A DNA stretch of 64,000 bases from Bin55 sp028819195 (lineage in GTDB: Bacteria; Pseudomonadota; Gammaproteobacteria; Pseudomonadales; Azotimanducaceae), in the NCBI GenBank assembly GCA_028819195.1, contig JAPPMF010000004.1, forward strand, positions 69,930 through 133,929. The letters run 5' to 3'. The position numbers and the translations under genes were made by a program. Position 1 is the stretch's first letter. Each line of letters opens with the position of its first letter. The notes beneath the pieces are model-generated. The model saw only the letters and a program-made list of their open reading frames with translations. It was not told where the DNA came from and ran no database searches. Shown piece by piece: positions 35,051 through 44,300 of the stretch.

Positions 35051-36694
35051 GTGTTTCTTAGAAATTTAAAGCGTACCTGGGTCGTCATACAGACTGAATG
35101 GCTACTCTCTGTACGATCGCTAAAGTTTTGGCTTGCGACATTGCTTACACCTTTCATACTGATTCTACTCTACACCCTCTTTCACTTGATTGTAACAGAA
35201 GATCCACGAGAGAAATTATTGGAATCGCAGGAAGTTAAGAGTTGGGAATATCTCGTAGATGAAATGTTTGACATAAGAAACAATCTGTCGCCATCAGTAG
35301 TAAGGTATGGAGTCTTTGACGCTCAAAACCAAGTAGTTAGGAAGATTCGTGAAAGTATTTTGCGAAATGATCAACAGCTATTCCTTAACTATTACTACAC
35401 CATTGACGGTGCTGAGTACGATGCTTTCGTCGCAGTTCTTGGTAAAGATGCAGTTTTGGAGTTGAAGAACTCATTGGGCGATTTGGATCAAACACTTAAA
35501 GGAACAACGCGCAAAGAGCAATTCCGGGAAATTTTTAGTCTCACAAGTTATGTTGGGATTGAATCTGACGGTACTAAGACTTCCTTTTTGCGCACATTCA
35601 CCGAGTGGTGGGAGAAATATTCCGATAGGATCAAAATCGCTGTGCCTTCTTTGACTGCTAATTTGTTTCAAGAAGTATTTCCAATAGACGATCGAAACTC
35701 GGTAGATGGGTTCGAAACCTTGCTCAAAACAGACGAGATTGTTGGCTACTTTATCCTGCCACCAGACCGAGGAGAGTGGTCGAGTGTTGTCACTTTCACC
35801 ACTAAAAGAGAAGTCCGCAAGCATGAATATATCGATCTCGTCAACTGGTATCGGAGCATTGCCAACGATGTGATGTTTCAACTTCGAGTGGATGCGAGTG
35901 AACTTACACCGACCGCAAAACAAGCATTATCTTATCGAGCAGATTTTGCTACTGAGGATATCGAAGTACTGGAATCAAGTACCAATGTGGTTACGACCTT
36001 TGACACAAACACTTTGGGTCAATATGTTTATTTCATCCTTCCCATGTTGATGTTTATTCTTTTTTTTGGAGCTAGCTTGAGAATGATTGGAGTCATGGTA
36101 GATGAAACATCTTCGAAACTAGTGGATAAGCTACTCGCCACTGTACCTCAGAATCATCTCTTGGATGGGAAGCTCTGGGGAACTGCGATGATTTCATTAA
36201 CAGTGACGTTTACGTGGATAATATTTATCCCGATTCTAGTGACAATTTCGAACGCCTGGAGTTTTACCTTTTCGGCGGAGTTTATAGGATACTTTGCTCA
36301 AGTCGACGTTGTCTTGAACTTTCTACTATTTTTTATTCTCTTGTATGCGTTGTATGGATACTTTTTTCTTGGTTTTTTGACTTTGTTCAGCCATGTGAAC
36401 ACGGCCCTTGGCGTTTCTCAAATCGTATTTTTACTTGTGTCTGGTGCGGTACTGCTTCCGGCAACTCTTGTACTCTTGATACCGAGTAGCTTGATACAGA
36501 ATATTTTTTGTTTTGTTCCTCTAGCGGCTCCACTGATCATGGTGGGTAGATCGGGTTCGCTACCAGATTGGCCTCTTTATCTTGCTATAGTCACTGTCAT
36601 GATTGCTAGCGTGTACTGTTCCCGTGCGTTAGGAGGATTGATGTTTCGTCGAGGCATTTCTACTGAAATGAAGGTAGCCTCGGCGGTCAAGTAA
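35051..36694 (+). CDS. ABC-2/NatB-type permease, pair 3, B-type
   Basis: The 547-residue protein starts at GTG 35051 with no clear ribosome binding site and reads NLKRTWVVIQTEWLLSVRSL before span one (about 26-48). Conserved B-type elements are VTEDPREKLLES, EIVGYFILPPD, LVNWYRSIANDVM and RADFATEDIE. The signature segment is VDETSSKLVDKLLATVPQN, followed by LLDGKLWG. NFLLFFILLYALYGYFFLGF, APLIMVGR and LPDWPLY complete it. Its closest relative in the window is the pair 2 B-type gene. It ends the array. The next gene is 173 bases downstream and belongs to another family. Confidence 0.8.
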   Translation: MFLRNLKRTWVVIQTEWLLSVRSLKFWLATLLTPFILILLYTLFHLIVTEDPREKLLESQEVKSWEYLVDEMFDIRNNLSPSVVRYGVFDAQNQVVRKIRESILRNDQQLFLNYYYTIDGAEYDAFVAVLGKDAVLELKNSLGDLDQTLKGTTRKEQFREIFSLTSYVGIESDGTKTSFLRTFTEWWEKYSDRIKIAVPSLTANLFQEVFPIDDRNSVDGFETLLKTDEIVGYFILPPDRGEWSSVVTFTTKREVRKHEYIDLVNWYRSIANDVMFQLRVDASELTPTAKQALSYRADFATEDIEVLESSTNVVTTFDTNTLGQYVYFILPMLMFILFFGASLRMIGVMVDETSSKLVDKLLATVPQNHLLDGKLWGTAMISLTVTFTWIIFIPILVTISNAWSFTFSAEFIGYFAQVDVVLNFLLFFILLYALYGYFFLGFLTLFSHVNTALGVSQIVFLLVSGAVLLPATLVLLIPSSLIQNIFCFVPLAAPLIMVGRSGSLPDWPLYLAIVTVMIASVYCSRALGGLMFRRGISTEMKVASAVK

Positions 36695-36789
36695 TTCATT
36701 GGCTCACAACTCTAGAGTGATTAAGCTTAACTTGGTCGCTGTATAAGTACCGCCACAAAGCGCATGAACTTTCGGCCTGCAAGTTTTCG

Positions 36790-36816
36790 AGTATGCTTTA
36801 TTGCGATTAGCATACT
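36790..36816. repeat. Inverted repeat between the permease array and the VWA gene
   Basis: AGTATGCT (36790-36797) and AGCATACT (36809-36816) are exact inverse copies separated by 11 bases, in the 173-base gap after the last permease. No T-run follows. It could be a weak hairpin or a protein-binding site for the downstream VWA/J operon. Confidence 0.4.
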
Positions 36817-36867
36817 GCTTTAGAAATTCAGTTTCGCCAAATTTTCCTTCCAATAAAATTTGTACAC

Positions 36868-37542
36868 ATGAAACAACTACCCTCTAAAAAAGTTTCTGTT
36901 AACACTTTTTTGGAAAAGGTAAAACAAGGTGCTGTAGCGTCCTGGAAACCAGCGCGACTCATTTTTGCTATGGATGCGACCGCAAGCCGTGAACATTCTT
37001 GGGATCTTGCTACCCAATTGCACGACGAACTATTCCGGACCGCGCAAGAAAAAGACTTGAACGTCCAACTAGTGTATTATCGCGGTATCTTTGATTTCCA
37101 AGCTTCGACCTGGAATAGTACAGCCACTGAATTACACCAAACTATGCAAATGGTTCGATGCTTAGGTGGAAGAACGCAAATTCTACGAGTACTGACTCAT
37201 GCTTATGAGGAATCTTTACGCGAGAATGTCAAAGCTCTCGCTTTTGTGGGAGATGCCTGTGAAGAAGACCCACAAGAGTTGTACAGCATAGCAGGTCGGC
37301 TTGGATTAATCGGCGTACCGGTATTTCTCTTTCAAGAAGGGTTTGAATCAGATACAGCAGCGGTATTTGCAGAAATAGCGAGACGCACCAAAGGTGTTCA
37401 CATACCATTCTCGCCAGGTTCGGCACAGGCCTTTGCCGAGTTACTAAGTACCGTTGCTGCATATGCGACTGGAGGCACCGCAGCAGTCAATCAGTTAAAA
37501 GGTAGATTTACTACACGATTGTTGGAACAACTCCAATCATGA
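36868..37542 (+). CDS. VWA-domain protein with MIDAS-like motif
   Basis: The 224-residue soluble protein has ARLIFAMDATASREHSWD near its start. This gives a MIDAS-type metal-binding D-x-T-x-S (Asp36, Thr38, Ser40). The rest fits a von Willebrand A Rossmann-like fold: LNVQLVYYRG, GRTQILRVLTHAYEE, KALAFVGDACEED and LIGVPVFLFQEG. No signal peptide is visible, so it is likely cytoplasmic. Its stop overlaps the start of a membrane J-domain gene as ATGA, so the products probably act together. Related VWA/J-domain pairs occur in proteobacteria, but I know of no assigned function. Confidence 0.78.
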   Translation: MKQLPSKKVSVNTFLEKVKQGAVASWKPARLIFAMDATASREHSWDLATQLHDELFRTAQEKDLNVQLVYYRGIFDFQASTWNSTATELHQTMQMVRCLGGRTQILRVLTHAYEESLRENVKALAFVGDACEEDPQELYSIAGRLGLIGVPVFLFQEGFESDTAAVFAEIARRTKGVHIPFSPGSAQAFAELLSTVAAYATGGTAAVNQLKGRFTTRLLEQLQS

Positions 37543-38312
37543 TCCTGACTATTGTTGTTATATGTGTAGGTTTGCTAGCATTCATCCTACTGATCCGTCT
37601 GCTATGGGGGACTAAACACATACGTATCAACTCGAAAATCGTGTTGATCGCGGCAGCTGTACTTGGAGGGGCATTGTTGTTTGCGACACTTCAAGGTAAA
37701 TTTCACCCATTAGCTGCAATGGGAATGATGGTTCTACCGTTTTTGCGACGACTTATGGGGTTATTTTTTCTCCTCATCAGGTTTATATCACATTGGCCCA
37801 TTCTATCGAGTTTAGCACGTTCCACATACCAAACAGGCAATCCTTTTCAAAATTTGTTCAATACTCGACCGAACGAAACTTCTAGTTCCACCCAGACTGA
37901 CGATTTATCAATGACTCTCGATCATGAGACTGGGGCGATTGACGGTAAAGTGTTAAGTGGTCAATTCCAAGAGTCAACATTGAGTCAACTACAAGACGAA
38001 CACATTATTGCTTTGTGTGAAGAGATTCAAGATCCTGAGTCGAAACGTTTACTCGAGGCATACATTGCGAAACATCGCCCGCATTTGACCCAAGGAGACA
38101 GCTCTCAGCCAAGTGAAACAACAGAGAATGAGATGACAGCCACAAAAGCTGCTGAGACATTAGGAATAGAGCTTACCGCTAGTAAGCAAGAGATTGTTGA
38201 TGCGCATCGCCGTCTCATGCAAAAATTGCATCCCGATCAAGGCGGATCGACATATTTAGCAGCTGAATTAAATCGGGCAAAAGACTTGTTGTTGAGAAAG
38301 TTTAAAGAGTGA
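37539..38312 (+). CDS. Membrane-anchored J-domain protein
   Basis: The 257-residue protein begins with two or three hydrophobic spans (about 1-23, 33-52 and 57-80). A polar linker follows, then a DnaJ-like domain at the C-terminus with the HPD motif at residues 231-233 in MQKLHPDQGGSTYLAAELN. This layout resembles TIM14/Pam18-type and other membrane J proteins that recruit an Hsp70 to the membrane. LDHETGAIDGKVLSGQF just after the membrane part is typical of bacterial members. It is translationally coupled to the VWA gene. The Hsp70 partner and client are unknown. Confidence 0.82.
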   Translation: MILTIVVICVGLLAFILLIRLLWGTKHIRINSKIVLIAAAVLGGALLFATLQGKFHPLAAMGMMVLPFLRRLMGLFFLLIRFISHWPILSSLARSTYQTGNPFQNLFNTRPNETSSSTQTDDLSMTLDHETGAIDGKVLSGQFQESTLSQLQDEHIIALCEEIQDPESKRLLEAYIAKHRPHLTQGDSSQPSETTENEMTATKAAETLGIELTASKQEIVDAHRRLMQKLHPDQGGSTYLAAELNRAKDLLLRKFKE

Positions 38313-38421
38313 AGACTGTCTCCCGCAAGAGCGTACTAACTGCACGGAAAGAAGGTTTTTAAAAGAATTGTTGTTTAGCTGCGATACGTTAGATCGCCGT
38401 TTACATTAAACACGCTGTCTG

Positions 38422-38613
38422 CTAATGGGCAGGAACCTCTGAGGTTGAACCACTACCAAATACAGATTGAACAGATTCGACGAATGCCAAAGATTGAAAA
38501 TAAGGCGAAAATAGTGCGCCGACCATTATGACTACTGCTAGCCAACCCCAAATTAGGAATAGTTTCATTAACCAGGGTTGTTCCACAAAATCTTGCCAAA
38601 GAGCTTTAAACAT
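38422..38613 (-). CDS. Small single-span membrane protein, unknown
   Basis: The 63-residue product begins MFKALWQDFVEQPWLMKLF and has one strongly hydrophobic stretch (about residues 14-35) ending near GALFSPYF. A Ser- and Gly-rich tail follows. I place the start at ATG 38613; an ATG at 38667 would extend it by 18 residues that look unrelated. No ribosome binding site is clear. It lies between two + strand operons and is read in the opposite direction. I do not recognise the family. Confidence 0.45.
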   Translation of the reverse strand: MFKALWQDFVEQPWLMKLFLIWGWLAVVIMVGALFSPYFQSLAFVESVQSVFGSGSTSEVPAH

Positions 38614-38734
38614 AGTGTTAGATGGAGTTTGAGGAAGGTAGTATTTTAGTGATTTGCAGCTGTACATCGTTTCAAACGTACGAAAATGTATTGAATATTT
38701 ACAAACTTAGTTCGTGTAGTCTAACACTTCGATT

Positions 38735-41368
38735 TTGGTGTGGAACAAGGGTCGTTTAGTCGTGCGGGAACCACTGATACCCATAACCGAAGAACTGCAG
38801 CAAGCTATTGAGAAAGGAGTCGTCGTCACGGCTACCTCTCGGCAAGCGCAAGAACTCCGATACTCTTGGAGCCACAAACAGATTTTGGGTGGCAATTTAG
38901 GCTTTGTTTCACCGCGTATTTATGATTTTGATGGTTGGTTGGTATCGGCATATGAAGAACTGGATCGTTTAGGAGTCGAAGGTGGGAATTGGAGTTTATT
39001 GCGTGGAGCTGCGCTGAATCTTGCTTTTCAAGTCTGTGCGCCGGATGAAGAATTTGTCAAGCACTCCGCTGCAGTCGTCGAAGCTTGGCGGATTTACGTG
39101 GAATGGAACCTCAGCCGCGTCAAACCGGATTTGAAAGTCACCGAGAACGGGCGAGTATTTGTACGCTGGATTGACGCCTTTCAGGAGTTTTGTGAAGAAC
39201 GGCAGTTACTCACAATCCCCGAATTACCCGGATTAATCACAAATTCGGTTACGAATCAAACTTGGAAACCTGAAAAGATTTCTTTGTTCGCGGTGAGAGA
39301 GAAGTCTCCGCGGCGACGAGAACTTCTCACGCAATTACGGCAATTTGGCTGCGACGTGATCGACATAGAACCCGAACATCGATTTGATGGTGAAGTCGTT
39401 AAGATCGGTTTTGAATCTCTCAGTCGTGAACTCAGCACAATCACTGGGTGGGCACGTGAACAGTTTTCGACTCTACCAATAAACTCCCGGATTGGTATCG
39501 TTTGTCCTCACATTGGTGAGTTGGCACAACAAATAAAGCGAAGTTTCGAGGCTACATTTTGGGACTGTCACAGTATCGATTCAATTGTCCATATCGGTTC
39601 TGGAGTTCCCTTGAGAGAAACACGGCTGTGTCAGGACGTGATTAAATTTTTAGAGTGGACAGTTCATCCATTGGATTATTCGGAAGTGATTCAACTCGGG
39701 CGTTCACCGTTTCTACCTGAATTAGAAATTCCCGAGGTCTTTACAAATAGTTACCACGAACGCTTTGACCTTCATTACTACCTCAGCAAACAAAACAAAG
39801 AACTAAAAACAAAATTGCAGTCGCTTTCCTTCCTACGCGGCAACCATAATCGATCGATCAATGAATGGGTAGATCTATTAGTTCAAGCGTTGAAAGTACT
39901 CGGGTGGGAAAACCACAAGGACGTAACTGTTAATCAACAAGCTCGCACAGAAGTCCTCCAGGTATTTAGTGAAGTCATTAAGTTATCGCCACTTGTAGGT
40001 GAAATTAAGTGGTCTTTTTTTGTGAGTTTAGCGCGTGTATCGCTACTCCAACACACCATGAAATCAGAGTCCCGGTTTACTCCAATTCAAGTTGTTTCTA
40101 GAGAACAATCCGTTGGAATGCAATTTGATGCTTTGTGGGTACTAGGTAATGCCGATACACAATGGCCACCACCAATGCAACCCAATGCGATGATTCCACT
40201 ACCGGTGCAACGAGAAGCACAAGTTCATCGTGTTACTTATCCGAATTTATTAGACTGGGCACAAAACTTAACTGATCTATGGTCAAAAAGTGCCCCAAAG
40301 GTTATTTTTAGTTATGTTGACGAGGAACAAGAAGACATTCAAGCTGAGGTAGCCGTAAGTCAGCTACTTGCCACTTTTCCCGAAGCATCACTATCGACAT
40401 TGATCGATGAACCGGGTTCCGTATCACACGATCATCCGTGGGCACGACATATGCAAGATGAGAATTACATTAATGAGTATTTTTCTGATTTTGGTACCAA
40501 AATTCCGCAAACTGATACCCACTTTTCCACGAGTATTCTCCGAAACCAATCGAAATGTCCATTTCGAGCGTGGGGTATCCACCGTATTGGTATAAAAGAT
40601 CACCAAGCACCTTATCGGTTTCCAGACGCTATTGAACGTGGAAACATATTGCACGCATTGATTCAGGAGTTCCTTGAAATTGCAAATAATCAAATTGGGA
40701 TTTCGAAGCTTACAGAAGAAGTAATCGCTGAGGTGATTTCTAAAGTTTTAGCAGAAAGGCTAGACGAGTTACCAAGACAATTTGTCGACCAAGAACAGGA
40801 AAGACTCAAAAAAATCGTGAATCAGTGGATGGAGTTCGAATGTGACCGCACCCCTTTCGAAGTCTTGGAAGTAGAAAAAAGTCACGAGATTGGATTAGGT
40901 GGCGTTTCGATGCGGTACAAAATCGATCGTGTAGACAAGTTAGACGACGGTTCGGTTTTAGTAATTGATTTGAAGACAGGGAATGTGAATCGGGGGGATT
41001 GGCGCTTGCCTCGATTGGGCGACACACAAATGCCTTTGTACGCGACGGCTGTACCGGACTGTAAAGGGTTAGTCTACTTATTGTTTAACCGAGGTAAACC
41101 CAACCGGTTTATGGGATACGGCGAACTAGAAACAGCAATTAAAGGGATTGATGGGGTATCGAACAAATTCAAGAAGTCGTGGGACGAGGTGAAACAAGCA
41201 TGGAAAGTTGAACTTGAAAACCTCATTAAGCGCTACTTTGCTGGCGATGCACATGTAGACCCGGTCCACCCCAACGTTTGCAGTTACTGTCACTTGATGA
41301 GTTTTTGTAGACAATTCGAAGATACGACATTTATAACACCTCCGAAGGCACCTACAAGCGATGTCTGA
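38735..41368 (+). CDS. AddB-like PD-(D/E)XK nuclease with Fe-S cysteines
   Basis: The 877-residue protein is the AddB-like partner found beside an AddA-like helicase in some gammaproteobacteria. It would form part of a helicase-nuclease for double-strand break repair. The N-terminal part is a divergent, inactive-looking helicase fold. The C-terminal nuclease has ERGNILHALIQEF, MRYKIDRVDKL and VIDLKTGN (Asp745, Lys747). Four cysteines expected to hold an iron-sulfur cluster are Cys608 in SKCPFRAW and Cys849, Cys852 and Cys858 (C-x2-C-x5-C). The start is TTG 38735 or GTG 38738. It overlaps the next gene by eight bases. Confidence 0.85.
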   Translation: MVWNKGRLVVREPLIPITEELQQAIEKGVVVTATSRQAQELRYSWSHKQILGGNLGFVSPRIYDFDGWLVSAYEELDRLGVEGGNWSLLRGAALNLAFQVCAPDEEFVKHSAAVVEAWRIYVEWNLSRVKPDLKVTENGRVFVRWIDAFQEFCEERQLLTIPELPGLITNSVTNQTWKPEKISLFAVREKSPRRRELLTQLRQFGCDVIDIEPEHRFDGEVVKIGFESLSRELSTITGWAREQFSTLPINSRIGIVCPHIGELAQQIKRSFEATFWDCHSIDSIVHIGSGVPLRETRLCQDVIKFLEWTVHPLDYSEVIQLGRSPFLPELEIPEVFTNSYHERFDLHYYLSKQNKELKTKLQSLSFLRGNHNRSINEWVDLLVQALKVLGWENHKDVTVNQQARTEVLQVFSEVIKLSPLVGEIKWSFFVSLARVSLLQHTMKSESRFTPIQVVSREQSVGMQFDALWVLGNADTQWPPPMQPNAMIPLPVQREAQVHRVTYPNLLDWAQNLTDLWSKSAPKVIFSYVDEEQEDIQAEVAVSQLLATFPEASLSTLIDEPGSVSHDHPWARHMQDENYINEYFSDFGTKIPQTDTHFSTSILRNQSKCPFRAWGIHRIGIKDHQAPYRFPDAIERGNILHALIQEFLEIANNQIGISKLTEEVIAEVISKVLAERLDELPRQFVDQEQERLKKIVNQWMEFECDRTPFEVLEVEKSHEIGLGGVSMRYKIDRVDKLDDGSVLVIDLKTGNVNRGDWRLPRLGDTQMPLYATAVPDCKGLVYLLFNRGKPNRFMGYGELETAIKGIDGVSNKFKKSWDEVKQAWKVELENLIKRYFAGDAHVDPVHPNVCSYCHLMSFCRQFEDTTFITPPKAPTSDV

Positions 41369-44300
41369 TTCCATGCTCACGGCTGCAGTCGCGCAGGTTC
41401 CTGATCAACAGGTTCGCGACGAAGTCGTATCACCTAAGGGTTCCTACATAGTCCAAGCTCCGGCAGGTTCTGGTAAGACCACTTTGCTAGTCACAAGGTA
41501 CCTGAATTTGTTATGTGTTGTTCGACAACCGGAAGAAATTCTTGCTATAACATTTACTGATAAAGCTGCGAAAGAAATGAAGCGGCGTGTGCTTTCCCAA
41601 CTACTGAATCCTACGTCTGAGATCGCGGAAAAAGCACTAGAACGAAGTGAGCAACTCGGATGGAACATCACTTTGAATTCACAACGGCTCAAGATTCAGA
41701 CCATTGACAGTTTTGCCTATTCACTAGTGCGTCGAATGCCGTTGGAAAGCCAGTTAAGTTTAGATTATGCTAGTCTAGAAACTGCACCTTCCGTTTATGA
41801 CGACGCGGCTGTGGAATTTTTCGAGTTGATGTTCGCGGATAAGCAAGATGAACTCGTGGAAACGATTGTCAAAGTATTGAGCATATTTGACGGCGATGTA
41901 TCTTTAGGGCAGAGAGTATTGGCAGAAATGCTGCAACGACGACATGATTGGATCAAACCGATGCAAACAATTCTCACAGCCTTGCGTGACGGCGTAGCGT
42001 CTGATCGATTATTCAAGCAGTTAGAAGATACGAGAAATACTTACGTAGAACAACTGTTGAACACTATTCGAAGTGATTTTGACGACGACCTGTTAAAGCG
42101 ATGTAGGGATCTTTGCCGCTATGCTGCACATAACAGGGATGTCTTCTTTGGTGATTTCAAGCATACTAGTGATTGGAACTTTTTGGGCGAGTTATTCTTG
42201 ACTACACAAAATGTTTTTAGAAAGTCGATTAATGTTTCACAAGGTTTCCCACCATGTCCTTACCGCGATCCACCGAATATACATCAAATAGATGAACGGG
42301 CGCGGCAAAAAAATATATGGCTTCAAGTAGTAGACGAACTTCAAGAAAAGGACTATTTGGATTCGCTAAGGGTGATGAAACGTCTGGTAAGTGGTGAAAT
42401 TGCCGATAGCCAACGCGAAAAATTCGATAGCCTGTGTAGAGGATTACCGATCCTATTACAAAAACTCAATAGTGTGTTTCGCCAACGAGAATGCATTGAC
42501 TATCCAGAGTTAAACTTTGCCGCGCAGAGAGCCTTAACTAACAACAGTGAGCCGACCGACTTAGCTCTAGCATTGGATTACAGGATATCGCATATTTTGA
42601 TTGATGAATACCAAGACACCTCCGAAAGTCAGTTTGACTTTTTTGAAAGTGTTATGGCTAGTTGGTCTCCAGAATCTGGCAACACATTTTTTGCAGTCGG
42701 CGACCCTATGCAATCAATTTACCGTTTTCGACATGCAAATCTCCAACTTTTTCAACGTACTTTCAAGGAAGGACTACCTAATGTACATGTTCACGCGCGA
42801 AAATTGAGTAGTAATTTCCGTTCAGCACCGGCATTGGTTAAATCCGTGAATACAGTATTTGAACATGTTCTGGGTAGCAGGGAAAACACAAACTATAGTG
42901 CCGTAGCTTTCGCAGAATCTTCACCGGCGAATTATTCAATTAAACTTGACGACGATGTGCAAACTATGGAACTATTGTTGATACAAAACGATGCGACCGG
43001 GTTTCAAGAAGCACAGGAAGTGGCAAAGCGAATTGAAGATATTCAGAAAAAGTTTGGTTACGAAGATTCGATCGCACTATTGGTTTCGGCGCGGACTCGC
43101 TTGAGTACATACTTTAGCGTATTTCAAGATCGGGGGATTAAGTGGAAAGGTGTTGATATCGTCAAGCTAGTTGATGCACCGGTGGTCCAAGACTTGTATT
43201 CGTTAGTCGAAGCGTTCAATGAGCGGCGATCCAAGCTTGCATGGATGTCGGTTTTTCGGTCTCCGCTTTGTGGGTTAACGCTACCGGATCTAGAAAAGTT
43301 GTCCGAGTTCGAAACAGCTGAAGAGATGTTGAATTGCACCAAACTGAGCGAGCAAGGAGACAAGTTACTATCTCGAGTGCGGTGTGAATTTCAGCGGACT
43401 TTACAGGAAAGTCATCTAACTTTTCGTTCGCAAATTGAACGTTTGTGGTATCGTCTTGGTGGAAATTTAGCTTATTTCGATGTCGATTCTTTGATTAATG
43501 CCGAGCGTTTTTTCGAACTTCTTCAGTCGGCATCTCGAGGCGGATTTAGACTTGATGAACTGTGGTCAAAGATCGATACCGAATATGTGTCTGAATCTGG
43601 TAAAGATGCAGACGTCGAGGTCATGACAATTCATAAAGCTAAAGGGCTTGAGTTTGATCATGTCTTACTCGTCGATACGAATCGTCGGACCGTTGCTGAT
43701 TCTCACCCACTTGTGCACTGGTTGAACTATCAACGAGCCTTATTGATCGCGTTTAACGATATCGAAAACCCAGATCCGTTTTATCAATTTCTGCTAGATG
43801 AGGAAAAAATTCGAGACAGTTATGAACAAAAACGACTGCTTTACGTAGCAATAACGCGCGCAAAGAAAACGGTTTCTGTTTATGGTCGCTTTAAGGATGA
43901 AAAGCAGAAACCTGAATTGAGTAGTCTGTTAAAGTATTTAGAACCATTTTTTGACGACGCGACGGTTATGTCTCCAGAAACTGCAATGATTGAAGAGCCA
44001 GAAGTTAAAAGCAAAATGCTGTTTCGACTAGATCCTGCGTTCATTTGGAGTGAACCTGTACCAGACTTTGAAATCGATGAAAGTTTTAAGTTACCTATCG
44101 AGGCGGATGCTACCGTCGACAACCCCATTAACTTTCAGTTAGAACTCGTTCTGGGAAATTTAGTGCACAAAGAGTTACATCGCATCTCACGCTGCGATTT
44201 AAATTCTGAATTATTCGACTCAAATCGAACAACGAGTTGGCGGAACTTTCTGCAGTCTGAAGGTATGACTAATGAAGACATTCCGCGAATGCTTGAGCGG

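Larger units (their letters stand above)
26716..36694 (+). other. Array of six ABC-2/NatB-like permeases in three pairs
   Basis: Genes starting at 26716, 29984 and 33396 form one subfamily (A-type). Those starting at 28230, 31601 and 35051 form another (B-type). They alternate A-B-A-B-A-B. Spacing within pairs is a 4-base overlap, 51 and 59 bases; spacing between pairs is 125 and 160 bases. No gene with an ABC signature motif and Walker motifs is present within or beside the array. Confidence 0.85.

Noticed and set aside
35471..35923. 150-codon open frame on the - strand inside the last permease
   Set aside because: It lies wholly within a well-supported permease gene, has no ribosome binding site and resembles no family.
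26716..36694. Permease array as an insertion sequence or assembly duplication
   Set aside because: The copies are clearly diverged, have intact frames and no transposase or terminal repeats, and alternate between two subfamilies.
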